Source: Paenibacillus marchantiophytorum (GTDB taxonomy: Bacteria > Bacillota > Bacilli > Paenibacillales > NBRC-103111). Taken from it: a stretch of 64,000 nt of DNA. A model generated the notes under the pieces. That model was not told the origin of the DNA. It saw nothing but the letters and a program-made list of their open reading frames with translations, and did not search any database. The translations under genes were made by a program, and so were the position numbers. Below, in pieces: positions 18,425 to 28,329 of the stretch. How positions within the stretch are numbered: the first letter of the stretch is position 1; each line of letters begins with the position of its first letter. Location of the stretch: the NCBI RefSeq assembly GCF_014640555.1, contig NZ_BMHE01000008.1, positions 62,910-126,909 on the forward strand. Reading direction: 5' to 3'.

Positions 18425-19973
18425 AGTCATCATTGTTGACGACGAAAAGCTCCTGCGTCAGGGATTTATCCATATGACAGATTGGACCCAAAGCGGCTTT
18501 GAAATTGTTGGGGATGCGGCGAATGGCGTTGAAGCGTTAGCCCTTGTGGAAAGCCTTCACCCAGATATCGTTGTTACCGATATTCGCATGCCTGTTATGG
18601 ATGGGATTGAGCTTACACGCATCCTGAAGCAATCTTATCCGAATATTCAGGTCATTGTTCTAAGCTCTTACAATGATTTTGATTATGTAAAGGATACACT
18701 GCAGCTTGGTGCGCTTGATTATATTTTGAAGCCCAAGATGCAGTATACAGACCTGGTGAACGCTATGAACAAAGCCAAGCTGACCAATCTGCAGCAATCG
18801 CCTCCTACTAGACCTAATAAACCAAAAAGCCAATCCATGCTCAGCTTCTTGAAGAGCCTATTGGCACAGCCTATTGAATGTTCCGTTGCCCTTCAAAATA
18901 AGCTGGATGATTTCAATATTTCGCTGCAATCAAGTCACCTACGCCTTATTCTAGTGCAAATTGAATACGAGGAAGGCGATTCCATTCTTGACGATTCGCC
19001 AGTTAACCAGATCTCTCAAACAATCGTCGAGGATCTGCAGAGTAAATTCAGAGGGGGAGAGAATGGCTGTTGCTTTGCTGTGAATCCCGAGCAAGTCCTC
19101 ATCCTCCAGAATCACTCGGATCCTGAAAATCTGGAATGGATGACAACTATTCTTACCTCATATGACGTTCAGTACTGGCTTTGTGTCAGTGACGTTTTCT
19201 CCGGGTTTGAGGAAATCCATTCCGTTTATCAGCAGTTGCTTGCGATCTCCAACTTCCGGTTCTACATGCCATCCGGCACTTTTTTACAAGGATCTGATTA
19301 TCGTGAGCGCAGCACCCGCTTGGATTTACAGTTTAAGTTGCTGAACGACTTCATAGATATACAAAATTTCCAAGGACTTTATGCTCACATTGATACCGTT
19401 GTCCAAGAGAGTATGCTTCAACAACGTTATGTTGATCCATATGCCATGCGAAATGGGTTTATTGAAGTGTTATATTATGTGATCCACCGGCTCGATGAGA
19501 AAGCGTTCGACATTGAAGAGCTGCATAAACAGAAGCTTGCTTTTTTCAAAAATATCGAAAACTCCCGCCATTTAGACGAATGCTTAGCAATCTCTCACCA
19601 CATTCTCATGGAGATCGAGAACCAATTGAAGCATAAACGAAATGCTCAGATAAGCCCTACCATCCAAGCTATTCTCGATTATATCCAACAGAACTTCAGT
19701 GAGGATATTTCACTTCAGTCGATTGCGCATCAATTTCATCTGAATAAAAGTTATCTAAGCCAGCTGTTCAAGGTTCAAACAGGAGGAAATTTCAATAACT
19801 ACTTAGCTAATCTGCGGATCAATGAGGCAAAGGCCATGCTTAGAGAGTCTAATCCCAATATTTATACCGTATGCCAAGCGATCGGCTATCCCAATCCGAG
19901 TTATTTCGGCCAGGTGTTCAAGAAAATCGTTGGGATGAAGCCCTCGGAGTACAGCAAGTTGTATCACAAATAA
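18417..19973 (+). CDS. YesN-type response regulator with AraC DNA-binding domain
   Basis: 518 aa from the ATG at 18417 (MYKVIIVDDEK), 8 nt after GAGGTG; an ATG at 18402 would place the ribosome binding site inside the gene. The receiver shows VVTDIRMPVMDG with the phospho-acceptor Asp. The C-terminal AraC domain shows IAHQFHLNKSYLSQLFKVQ and AIGYPNPSYFGQVFKK. It overlaps the kinase stop by 8 bp (ATGTATAA), as in the other two pairs. The expected target is the divergent importer II operon. Confidence 0.9.
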   Translation: MYKVIIVDDEKLLRQGFIHMTDWTQSGFEIVGDAANGVEALALVESLHPDIVVTDIRMPVMDGIELTRILKQSYPNIQVIVLSSYNDFDYVKDTLQLGALDYILKPKMQYTDLVNAMNKAKLTNLQQSPPTRPNKPKSQSMLSFLKSLLAQPIECSVALQNKLDDFNISLQSSHLRLILVQIEYEEGDSILDDSPVNQISQTIVEDLQSKFRGGENGCCFAVNPEQVLILQNHSDPENLEWMTTILTSYDVQYWLCVSDVFSGFEEIHSVYQQLLAISNFRFYMPSGTFLQGSDYRERSTRLDLQFKLLNDFIDIQNFQGLYAHIDTVVQESMLQQRYVDPYAMRNGFIEVLYYVIHRLDEKAFDIEELHKQKLAFFKNIENSRHLDECLAISHHILMEIENQLKHKRNAQISPTIQAILDYIQQNFSEDISLQSIAHQFHLNKSYLSQLFKVQTGGNFNNYLANLRINEAKAMLRESNPNIYTVCQAIGYPNPSYFGQVFKKIVGMKPSEYSKLYHK

Positions 19974-20057
19974 AGAGAATTTTCTCTCATAGGAACACTA
20001 AGAAAAGTGGCTTTGCCACCCTGAGGGATGAGCATCTTCATAACGGTTTTCAGCAAT

Positions 20058-20342
20058 ATAGCGGATCCTAGTTCCCTTTGGGCTTCGCAATGACAGAGAT
20101 CGTCGTGTGAAAAGGAACTATGATCCGCTAAATGGCGGGAACTGGGGTAAACGTAGCATGAAAAGGAACTGAAATCCGCTATTTAAGCGGAACCTGCTGA
20201 TTCCAACCGGGAAATGGTGCAATAGCGGATCGTAGTTCCCTCTGGCGTGGAATATGGCGGTTTTCGGAATTATAGCGCACTGTAGTTCCCTCTGGATCTC
20301 TATCATGACACATTTTCCTATAATCGCGGCTTGACGTTCCCT
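20058..20342. repeat. Cluster of five to six short repeats in both orientations
   Basis: The unit is about 24 bp, AATAGCGGATCNTAGTTCCC plus TYTGG. Direct copies lie at 20058-20081, 20221-20245 and 20271-20295, with a diverged one at 20320-20342. Inverted copies lie at 20110-20133 and 20161-20183. Neighbouring direct and inverted copies can pair into long hairpins. The cluster follows the regulator gene ending at 19973 and contains no protein-coding signal. Confidence 0.75.
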
Positions 20343-20790
20343 TATCTCCGCGCGATTGCAAAGCTAGAGGATCTCATTCTGCCAAATAGCTTGTTTATAC
20401 CTCCACACCAGCACCAATTCGAACACATAAGTACGTTCACAGCTACCTAACATGTCGATGGTTGACTTGAGATACGTCCTCAGACAAGACACGGCTCCGC
20501 TCTTCCGTTTCTCCGCATGAACACGTCGTGCAGAAACACCCCTTGCACCAAAAAGGCACCCACCTTAAAGATCGTGGCACCCTTCACATGTGAGCAGGTT
20601 AAACCCTTTTTTTCGGGTCTCCACAATCTCGAAATTTCCAGATTTCTTTCAGCACTACGGGACGTATCTTTTTGCCATGCTTGCTTTTATTGGCTTCATA
20701 GTAGCGATTCTCATCAAAGAAGTAGGATGTCCTGTTTCATACTCTACATGTACCAAAAAACTAAAAAGGGAGAATCCCTTAAATCCACTG
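20343..20790. other. Intergenic, no supported gene
   Basis: This lies between the repeat cluster and the terminator of operon III. One plus-strand stretch (about 20640-20720) reads as a hydrophobic segment (GTYLFAMLAFIGFIVAILIKE) that looks like part of a membrane protein, but it lacks a start and continuation. I see nothing else. Confidence 0.3.
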
Positions 20791-20820
20791 AAAAAAAGAG
20801 GGGAAGCATCGCTTCCCCCC
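20791..20820 (-). terminator. Rho-independent terminator of operon III
   Basis: Minus-strand GGGGAAGC-GAT-GCTTCCCC followed by TCTTTTTTT, starting about 27 bp past the stop codon of the SLH hydrolase gene. This is a classic intrinsic terminator. Confidence 0.85.
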
Positions 20821-20846
20821 CTGTTTATCAATCAGTTAAATGATTG

Positions 20847-23399
20847 TTATTTCGCAGCTGCTGCCAACATACGAAGGACAGCAACGACGACTTCTGCTCT
20901 TGTAGCTTTCTCATTCGGTCCGAAGTTGTTTCCTTCGCGACCGTTCACAATGCCACTTGCCGCGGCTTGTGCGACAAAGCTTTTCGCCCAAGCATCATCA
21001 ACGAAGCTCGTTGTTGCTGTACCATTCCCATCCAGTTTCATTGCGCGTCCTAGGATAGCTACAATCTCCGCACGGGAAATGAGCTGATTAGGACGAACGG
21101 TATTGTCCTCAAAGCCAGTCAACCACCCTGCGTTTGCAGCTCTGTTCATATCCGCTAATGCCCATGCTGGAATTTGACTCGCATCGGCGAAAGCAGCATT
21201 TGCTGTATTTCCTTGTACATGCAGGGCTCTAGACATAATGGCTACGAATTCAGCGCGTGTAATCGCACGATCCGGAAGAAGGGATCCGTCATCATAGCCA
21301 TTTATGATACCTTTGGTAACACCTTCTTGCAGTTGCTTTTCTGCCCAGTGACCCTTCATGTCTTTCCACTTGGAGCTAAATTTAAATGCAGTCAAGGAAT
21401 GCGCAGGGAACGTGTAGGTGAAGTGATCCCCTTGGATGTTCATCTTTGCTGTGTCAATTTTCACCGTATCTGGCTTCTCGTTCGTGTTAATTGAATCCAG
21501 CTTATCACCATTCAAGGTCCAAGCTTCTGCCGTGCCCGCTTTATAATCCTTCAATTGAACATTGGAACTAACCGCATCTGTTGCATCCTGATTGAGAACA
21601 ATTAAATACAAATCATCTCCAGTTGCTGAAGCCACTGTCATCAATTTATTGATATTTTGATCTTTGTTGTCAATGTTTATAGTTCTTATTGGATTATTAA
21701 CGATAGATGACTTCACTTCGTTCTCACCGCTCATATGAGTAAACATTTTATACATGTTAGCGGAAGCCGACGGCAAAAAGGTGTACGTGTCAAAAAGCGC
21801 CATAGGTACGGCTGACTTATTCTCGAACGTTCTGTCAATTAGAGAATGCCGCAATGCGTATTCCATATCCATATCGATGAAGTGCATGAGCATATTCGCA
21901 GTTTGCAGGGTTGCTCCCAAAGACCCTTCGTATAAAAGGGCAGTTTTGGATACGCCATTCTCCTGATATTTCTTACTTTCAGGATCGTGTGGGCCAAATT
22001 CAGTAACAATAGGCTTGATGCTGCGCCCCGATAATTGTGAGGACGCGTCTCCTTTTTCCTTGGTTTCATGGATTTTTAGTTCGGCATCCAGGATAGAAGC
22101 ATAGTGGTACTTAGGAACGTTATTAGGATCATAAGGGGTTGCAAAACCACCACTATAAGGATGAATCACAAGTCCATCGTATGGAACATTTTTACCAAAT
22201 GCGGTTATTGCGTAATCCTGATCCATGGCGCTGTAAATTTTTATGGAAGGATCTACTGCTTTCATCTTGTTATAGTATTCACCAAACCCGGCGTGAGTGG
22301 TCTGATAGGTGACGCGGATTTCCTTGCCTGAGGCAGGTATATTCCCATTGTTTCCGCCGCTGCCAAATTTAATAACACCGGTACTATAATCCAGCTCGTA
22401 CGCATTTATTGCGCCTGCCCCAGATAAAGACGCTACTCTCGTCCATGTTTCGCCAACCCAGTCTGACTTACCGCTGCTCGGGTTGTTTACATCATTGCCG
22501 ACCGATACGTCCACCTGCGATCCCAGATCAATCGGAGCGTACTTCGCATACTTTACTTGGTTTGAGCTGCCGTTGCTTTGGGAAGCATCCATCGGATCTC
22601 CTGCCATTGTGCCATCCCGCCAATCATCGATCAGCCCGGTTTTTTGAAGCGTAAATTTCACCGTGCCCCCGTTTACATACAAATAGGCTATCTTCATATT
22701 GGTATTATTATTTAAAGCAACTAGATCTGGGTTATTGGATATCAATTTCCCATCCAACCAATATCTCATAGTCGGAAACAGGTTAATCTCATTTCCAATC
22801 TCGAAATCTTTTATGTTATAAGGAGCTGGATGCCCATTCTCGGCCCGTTTCATTGCCCACGGATGTGCGGCATCTGCCGGTGCATTCAGGTACTCAACTA
22901 GGTCGGCAGCATCCTGTGGATTCCCATTACCGACATTATAAACATACGGCGTCACGTAGCCATTACTCTCGGAGAAGCGCATCCCTTCGTCTAATCCAAA
23001 ATTCGACTTTTCTGGACCATTGCCCAAATAAGGATTGATTTGATTCATTCTTTGCTCGGTAGGTCCAATAGAGCGCTTCCACCAAAACAAATTCGCTGTC
23101 GTCCCCCCAGGGTAACGAACCGCTTTAAGCCCAATATCCTTGACTGCTTTATCAAACTTGGGGTTCACACGCTTTTCTTTCGCATCCCACATGCCGACAC
23201 CATCAACGAAATAGCGGTGATTAACACCGAAAAGGCCAGGTTGAATTGCATGCATGACATCGCTTGGATCTACGGTAATTTGTGTCGTCGTTGCATCCGC
23301 AGCCGCAGCGCTGAAAGGAGCGATCGTTCCTCCAATGAGCATTGAAGTACCTAGCACCAGACTTGTGAATCCGCTTACATTTTTCTTTAATTTAATCAT
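20847..23399 (-). CDS. Secreted GH51-like glycoside hydrolase with three SLH domains
   Basis: 850 aa. The signal peptide ends near AAAADA (about residue 36). The catalytic part (about 40-660) has hallmarks of GH51-type arabinofuranosidase folds: RYPGG (95-99), SIGPTEQR (110-117) and FEIGNE, whose Glu204 is the probable acid/base. An insert near 315-370 looks like a beta-sandwich. Three SLH domains (about 680-850; GHWAEKQL, GIINGYDDGSLLPDRAITRA and two more) should bind secondary cell-wall polymer, holding the enzyme on the cell surface. It is the last gene of operon III, after a sulfatase, which points to a sulfated or otherwise decorated glycan. The exact bond cleaved is unknown; family assignment beyond clan-GH-A-like is tentative. 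Confidence 0.8.
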   Translation of the reverse strand: MIKLKKNVSGFTSLVLGTSMLIGGTIAPFSAAAADATTTQITVDPSDVMHAIQPGLFGVNHRYFVDGVGMWDAKEKRVNPKFDKAVKDIGLKAVRYPGGTTANLFWWKRSIGPTEQRMNQINPYLGNGPEKSNFGLDEGMRFSESNGYVTPYVYNVGNGNPQDAADLVEYLNAPADAAHPWAMKRAENGHPAPYNIKDFEIGNEINLFPTMRYWLDGKLISNNPDLVALNNNTNMKIAYLYVNGGTVKFTLQKTGLIDDWRDGTMAGDPMDASQSNGSSNQVKYAKYAPIDLGSQVDVSVGNDVNNPSSGKSDWVGETWTRVASLSGAGAINAYELDYSTGVIKFGSGGNNGNIPASGKEIRVTYQTTHAGFGEYYNKMKAVDPSIKIYSAMDQDYAITAFGKNVPYDGLVIHPYSGGFATPYDPNNVPKYHYASILDAELKIHETKEKGDASSQLSGRSIKPIVTEFGPHDPESKKYQENGVSKTALLYEGSLGATLQTANMLMHFIDMDMEYALRHSLIDRTFENKSAVPMALFDTYTFLPSASANMYKMFTHMSGENEVKSSIVNNPIRTINIDNKDQNINKLMTVASATGDDLYLIVLNQDATDAVSSNVQLKDYKAGTAEAWTLNGDKLDSINTNEKPDTVKIDTAKMNIQGDHFTYTFPAHSLTAFKFSSKWKDMKGHWAEKQLQEGVTKGIINGYDDGSLLPDRAITRAEFVAIMSRALHVQGNTANAAFADASQIPAWALADMNRAANAGWLTGFEDNTVRPNQLISRAEIVAILGRAMKLDGNGTATTSFVDDAWAKSFVAQAAASGIVNGREGNNFGPNEKATRAEVVVAVLRMLAAAAK

Positions 23400-23484
23400 C
23401 GTAACCTCCCTGAAGCTTGTTTTTTATATAGTAAACGCAAGGAAGGTCTTACCTGCATGGTGTAGCTGAACCTTCCCTACGATG

Positions 23485-24987
23485 CTACTCTAAACCTAGA
23501 CGTACGTACTGCTCATCCGGCGAATCATGATTTGCCAAGGCTTTGCGCAGTAGTTCAATCATCCGCTTCTCTGCCTCTTCATCCTGTATCGGATGATGCT
23601 GTCCGTAGTCTTTACCGTTATGGTAGAGCAAGTTTTCTCGAATAAATTCACTGTTCACATGGAAGGATTGCGTTTGGTCCTTCATCTGCACATTACTTCC
23701 GGCAATTTTATAGACCGGAAAGTTGGTCCATTTGAGAAAAGGTCCCATTTCAATCCGACTCGGATCCACAATTTGCTCGGTGCCATAGTAATGGCCAATC
23801 GTCGTTGGCATCGCTGTGTATAGATAAATAGGCGAATTATCCGCAAGAAGTGAAGCCCGGAAGTAGGTGTACTCCCCGTCCGTGATGTTCACATTTTTCC
23901 CGAAATAGCCGTAAATCGCGCTATCCCTAATCGTCTCAGACTCCCCGCGCAGCAAAGGCAACCACGATTTACCGTGAAGTTTATTCCGACAACACGTGTT
24001 TTCGTCCAAACCGAAATGCTCCATAATGGTAGGAAACACATCGATATTTTGCGTTAATGCATCAATACGCTTACCTGCCCAATTACTTCCTGGCACATGC
24101 ACCATCAGAGGAATATGGCAAATCTCGTTGTATGCAGGCATCACATTTTTGGCCATAAAGTTGTGCTCGCCAAGCAGGTAACCATGATCAGAGGTAAAGA
24201 TCAGCATGGTATCTTCCCACATCCCGTTCGTGTCCATCGCATCGAGCAGCTTCCCAACCCAACGATCCGTCATCGTTAGCAGTGCGGCATACCGTTTGCG
24301 AATGTGCTTAAGCGCATCGTCCGGCACATTGACCTGCCCATACTCTGGCCAGTAATAGGAGGGACCATCGTAATCATCCCCGTAATTCGTCAATTCATTT
24401 TCAGGTAAATCGAAAGGCTCATGCGGATCAAATGCCTCTACCCACAGAAGGTAGTTATCCTCATCTTTATTGTTATCTAACCAGTTCAACGCTGACTTGA
24501 TCGTCTTAGGTGATGAGTAGTCTTCTTCGGTATGAAATTGTGTCCGATTCAGCGCATACTGTGGAAGGTATTTGCCGATCTGCTCTGGCTTTTCCGGTTC
24601 ACTAACCTTAGACACCCAGGAATCTAGCTCCTGTCCGCGGATGAAATCCCACGTGTTAAACTGCTGACAATAATTCTCTCCGCCGACGCGGAAATAGTGG
24701 TAATGATCCGTTGAAATGTGTGAAAAAATCCCATGATCCCGCAGCACCTGCGGCAGCGACTGATCGAAGGGTTCAATCGGTCCCCAATTTCGCTCTAGAA
24801 ACCCAAGACGTCCCGTCATCATATCTCTGCGTGCCGGCATGCAGGGCAACGAGCCTGCCCAATGGTTCGTGAAAATAGCCGATTTTTCGGCAATTCTGTC
24901 TATATTCGGCGTTTCTACGCCTTTTGCGCCATAAGCGCTAAGATAATGCCGATTTACCGAGTCCATCAGCAATACGATTGCTTTCAT
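23485..24987 (-). CDS. Sulfatase (Cys-type, formylglycine-dependent)
   Basis: 500 aa from the ATG at 24987 (MKAIVLLMDSVN), 7 nt after GGAG; the ATG at 24993 is too near that site. The sulfatase signature is SLPCMPARRDMMTGR: the Cys (residue 49) in CxPxR is the residue oxidised to formylglycine. Metal-binding motifs include MDSVNRHYLSAYG and TSDHGYLLGEH. There is no signal peptide, so it acts inside the cell, on imported sugar sulfates. It sits between the permease genes and the SLH hydrolase in operon III. No maturase (anSME or FGE) gene is in the window. Sulfate-ester hydrolysis is the expected reaction; phosphonate or other ester activity in this superfamily cannot be excluded. Confidence 0.88.
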   Translation of the reverse strand: MKAIVLLMDSVNRHYLSAYGAKGVETPNIDRIAEKSAIFTNHWAGSLPCMPARRDMMTGRLGFLERNWGPIEPFDQSLPQVLRDHGIFSHISTDHYHYFRVGGENYCQQFNTWDFIRGQELDSWVSKVSEPEKPEQIGKYLPQYALNRTQFHTEEDYSSPKTIKSALNWLDNNKDEDNYLLWVEAFDPHEPFDLPENELTNYGDDYDGPSYYWPEYGQVNVPDDALKHIRKRYAALLTMTDRWVGKLLDAMDTNGMWEDTMLIFTSDHGYLLGEHNFMAKNVMPAYNEICHIPLMVHVPGSNWAGKRIDALTQNIDVFPTIMEHFGLDENTCCRNKLHGKSWLPLLRGESETIRDSAIYGYFGKNVNITDGEYTYFRASLLADNSPIYLYTAMPTTIGHYYGTEQIVDPSRIEMGPFLKWTNFPVYKIAGSNVQMKDQTQSFHVNSEFIRENLLYHNGKDYGQHHPIQDEEAEKRMIELLRKALANHDSPDEQYVRLGLE

Positions 24988-25017
24988 CCTCATTCTCCTT
25001 TTTCTAGTTCTCGTTGA

Positions 25018-25881
25018 TTAGCCCTTAATACCTGATGTGACGATACCTTCGACGAAATATTTTTGTGTAAATAAGAAGAGTACAAGCAATGGTAAGATAA
25101 TGAGCGTTGTTGCCGACATCAAGAGGTTCCACTGTACCTGCGTCTCATCACGGAACATCGTCAGCGCAAGCTGGACGGTTTTCATTGAATCTGCGTTCGT
25201 CACGATAAGCGGCCATGTGTACTCATTCCAAGATTGTGTAGCCTTGAGCGCAACCAACGTGGCAAATATCGGCTTGCTGACAGGCACATAAATGTACATG
25301 AAGGTTTGAAAGCGCGTCAAGCCATCAATTTTAGCTGCATCATCCAGTTCTTTCGGAAAGCCGAGATAAAACTGTCTAAACAAGAACACCCCGAAGGAAC
25401 CGGCCACATATGGCGCAATCAAGCCCATGTAGGAGTTGATCCATCCTAAGCCGCCTTGCCCGAGGAAGTCGTTACCACCCGCAAAAGGAACATGTCTCAG
25501 AATCAAGAACACGGGAATCATCGTAACTTGCGGAGGAATCATCAGACCGATTAAAGAGATAAGGAAGAGCAAATCACGGCCTTTGAAATTCAATCTAGCG
25601 AAGCTGTAGCCAGCGATCGAGTTCAGCAACAGGCTGACAATAACTGTAATGATGGTGACAAAAAGTGAGTTGAAAAAGTATCTACCCCAGTTTCCACGGC
25701 TCATCGCTTCCACATAGTTATGCCATACAATCGTTTTCGGGAAAAAGATGAAGCTTGGCGACATGATGTCTCCCATCGTTTTGAGCGATGTCAGAACCAT
25801 AAGCAGAAAAGGAAAAATCATCAGAAGTGTAAATATCAGTACGATGATGGAAAGAGCGATCTTAGGTTTTGTTTGTTCCAT
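25018..25881 (-). CDS. Carbohydrate ABC importer permease (MsmG/UgpE type)
   Basis: 287 aa with six helices, starting with IALSIIVLIFTLLMIFPFL. The EAA loop is LDDAAKIDGLTRFQTFMYIYVP. The C-terminus FVEGIVTSGIKG is typical of this permease class. It is the second permease of importer III, 19 bp after the first (25901-26818) and 30 bp before the sulfatase gene. These proteins belong to the MsmFG/UgpAE branch, not the LplBC branch used by importers I, II, V and VI. Confidence 0.9.
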   Translation of the reverse strand: MEQTKPKIALSIIVLIFTLLMIFPFLLMVLTSLKTMGDIMSPSFIFFPKTIVWHNYVEAMSRGNWGRYFFNSLFVTIITVIVSLLLNSIAGYSFARLNFKGRDLLFLISLIGLMIPPQVTMIPVFLILRHVPFAGGNDFLGQGGLGWINSYMGLIAPYVAGSFGVFLFRQFYLGFPKELDDAAKIDGLTRFQTFMYIYVPVSKPIFATLVALKATQSWNEYTWPLIVTNADSMKTVQLALTMFRDETQVQWNLLMSATTLIILPLLVLFLFTQKYFVEGIVTSGIKG

Positions 25882-25900
25882 GATTCATCAACCACCTTAT

Positions 25901-26818
25901 TTAATCGATGTCATTACCTTGGCCATATTTGAAATTGACGATGGTAATAACCGCAATAATCCCCAGTAATACCGTTGCCATTGCGGATGAGTAACCTAGC
26001 TGAAATTCCCCGAAAGCACGGTTATAAATTTGATGAACAATCGTCGTCGTCGAATTCATTGGACCGCCGTTAGTTAAAATTTTAATCTGTTCGAATACAT
26101 TGAAATTGTTTATGAGCCCTGTGATGAGTAGGAAGAATGTGATCGGCTTTAGCATGGGGATTGTAATGTAAAAGAACTTATGAAGCGTATGCGCGCCATC
26201 TACCGAAGCGGCTTCATATAAATCCCGCGGCACCCCTTGCAAACCCGCTAAGTAGATAACCATGTTGTAGCCGACGAACTTCCAAATCCCCATGATGATC
26301 AGGGCAACCATCGCCCAGTTGGCATCATACAACCATTGTTTACCTCCAATATGAAAAAAACCGAGTACGCTATTCGCGATTCCGCGTGATGGTTCATAAA
26401 TCCATAACCAAATCATCGATACAGCAACCATGGATGTCACATGCGGTGTGAAAAATCCAGTCCGAAAGAAAGAAAGTCCAATGAGTTTGTTATTCAATAA
26501 GCTGGCGAAAATCAAGCCAAGTCCAAGTGTAAACAAGAGTGTAAACACCGTGTATATAAACGTATTTTTGAGTGATATCCAGAAAAATTTATCTCCCCAC
26601 AATATTTTGTAATTTTTCAACCCGATAAAATCCATACTGTTCATATCATAATTCGTGAAGCTTAAATAGATGTTCATGAGAATCGGAACTAAAACGAAGA
26701 TAAGCAGGAAGAAATAAAATGGAGCGATTAATACATATCCAATGGGATCGCGATCAAGCTGCCCCTTGTTCACTTTACGAACCTGTGACACTTCACGAGT
26801 TGCTAGGCTTGCGTTCAT
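25901..26818 (-). CDS. Carbohydrate ABC importer permease (MsmF/UgpA type)
   Basis: 305 aa from the ATG at 26818 (MNASLATREVSQ), 7 nt after AAGGAG; the frame is open to 26896 but without a ribosome binding site there. A hydrophilic N-terminus precedes helix 1 (YVLIAPFYFFLLIFVLVPI). The EAA loop is YEAASVDGAHTLHKFFYITIP. It forms the importer III channel with the permease at 25018-25881. Confidence 0.9.
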   Translation of the reverse strand: MNASLATREVSQVRKVNKGQLDRDPIGYVLIAPFYFFLLIFVLVPILMNIYLSFTNYDMNSMDFIGLKNYKILWGDKFFWISLKNTFIYTVFTLLFTLGLGLIFASLLNNKLIGLSFFRTGFFTPHVTSMVAVSMIWLWIYEPSRGIANSVLGFFHIGGKQWLYDANWAMVALIIMGIWKFVGYNMVIYLAGLQGVPRDLYEAASVDGAHTLHKFFYITIPMLKPITFFLLITGLINNFNVFEQIKILTNGGPMNSTTTIVHQIYNRAFGEFQLGYSSAMATVLLGIIAVITIVNFKYGQGNDID

Positions 26819-26927
26819 GGTGACTCTCCTTCCAGCCCTATTAACGGAGCTGGCTGAGCGGGCCTGTAGACGATTGTTGAATGTCGTGTCATACAAGCTC
26901 GCTTGCCGCTTCCTTATTTAAGGAACA

Positions 26928-28265
26928 TTATTTAGCCATATTTTTCAGTTCATTTTGTAGACTATCCTGTGCATCCTTAAGTGCTTGCTCAGGTGTTTTC
27001 TTCTTGCTAATCGCTTCCTCATAGGATTGGATGATGTATTTATTGTAAAGAGCTAACCAAGGAACAACTGGCTTCCCTTTACCATTGTTTACGTAATCCA
27101 AGAGCACGCTGTTAAATGCCGGATCTTCGTCAGTAAATTGTTTACCCAACGACTTCTTCACAACCGGAATTTTCAAATCTTTATAGCGCTTCCAAACTTG
27201 ATCGTTGGACATCATGAATTTAATAAATTCAAAAGACTCATCCTTGTGCTTGCTAGTGCTTCCAATTGTGAAAAGACGGTAGCCGTTGAAGCCGACTTTT
27301 GTTTCTTTTTGCAGGACGGGAGCAAAGCCTAGCTTGTCTTTCAAATCCGGATTGTTTTTAATCAGATTACTAATTCCACTTGTTTGAAGGAAAGACATCG
27401 CCGATTTACCGCTTACAAAAGGAATTTCATCCTTCTTCTGATAGTTGTACGGAATGCTCACTTTTTTGTTGTTGAGGTCAACCAAATATTTCAGACCCTC
27501 AACCGCTTTCGGATCATTCAGAACCGGAACACTTTGCCCTTCGTCGATCAACTTCGCGCCATTCTGACGAAGGAAAGGTTCAACGAAAACGTCTGCTGAA
27601 GTGAGTGGAATATCAAAGCCTGCACGAGTTACGTTGCCGTTCGCATCCCGCTTCGTGAGCTTCTCCGCATAGCTGGCTAGCTCGTCCCAGTTCGCTGGCG
27701 GCTTGTTCGGATCCAGACCTGCTTCTTGGAAATAATCCTTCCGGTAAGTCAGTATTTCCGGTGCAGGGAAGAAGCCTAACCCAAGCGTCTTATTCTGATA
27801 TTTACCCGCGTTTAACGCGCTGTCCATGATATCCGCTTTTTGGTCCCATTTATCCATGTAAGCATCTAGTTGGGCAAAATCACCTCTCGCTCCTCTTGAT
27901 CCCATGAAAGCTAGGTACGCTGAGAAAATGTCAGGCATTGTTCCACTAAGCTTCGCGGAATTCAGCTTCGTATCAATATCTTCCGCAGCGGATGGTAGCA
28001 CGGTTGTTTCGATCGTTACGTTCGGATGCAGCTTCTCAAATTCTTTCGCCGCATTGTTGAAGTATTCATCATTCGCTTTATCTGCGCCTGGAAACCAGAA
28101 CGTCAGTTTAACTGGTTCTTTGCTTCCTGTGTCCTTAGATGTTGATGTACCTATTGCTTTGGCTGTTTCTTTTGCGGCTGGCTTGTCCGACGTGCCACAC
28201 CCTGCTAGTAGTCCTCCTGCTATAACCGTACTCAGTGATAAAGCTGTTACTTTTTTAACATTCAC
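26928..28265 (-). CDS. Extracellular solute-binding lipoprotein of importer III
   Basis: 445 aa. The preferred start is a GTG at 28265 (MNVKKVTALS), 9 nt after GGGGAGG; an in-frame TTG at 28274 abuts that site. The lipobox is LLAGC with Cys at about residue 23. The sequence LTFWFPGADKANDEYFNNAA and the size match the bacterial extracellular solute-binding family 1 (MalE/MsmE-like). It is the first gene of operon III; a promoter with an overlapping cre-like site lies at 28330-28358. The downstream sulfatase and SLH hydrolase suggest a sulfated oligosaccharide as ligand. Confidence 0.9.
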   Translation of the reverse strand: MNVKKVTALSLSTVIAGGLLAGCGTSDKPAAKETAKAIGTSTSKDTGSKEPVKLTFWFPGADKANDEYFNNAAKEFEKLHPNVTIETTVLPSAAEDIDTKLNSAKLSGTMPDIFSAYLAFMGSRGARGDFAQLDAYMDKWDQKADIMDSALNAGKYQNKTLGLGFFPAPEILTYRKDYFQEAGLDPNKPPANWDELASYAEKLTKRDANGNVTRAGFDIPLTSADVFVEPFLRQNGAKLIDEGQSVPVLNDPKAVEGLKYLVDLNNKKVSIPYNYQKKDEIPFVSGKSAMSFLQTSGISNLIKNNPDLKDKLGFAPVLQKETKVGFNGYRLFTIGSTSKHKDESFEFIKFMMSNDQVWKRYKDLKIPVVKKSLGKQFTDEDPAFNSVLLDYVNNGKGKPVVPWLALYNKYIIQSYEEAISKKKTPEQALKDAQDSLQNELKNMAK

Positions 28266-28329
28266 TTTATACAACCTCCCCTAATGTGCTTTCTAGTGTT
28301 GCGTTTGAATTGCTTTGGCCTACTTCATT

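Noticed and set aside
20058-20342. CRISPR array
   Set aside because: Repeats are in both orientations, unevenly spaced, diverged and without cas genes.
20590-21087. 165-codon plus-strand open frame with a hydrophobic stretch
   Set aside because: Runs through the operon III terminator into the antisense of the SLH region; only the first hydrophobic part looks protein-like, so at most a remnant.
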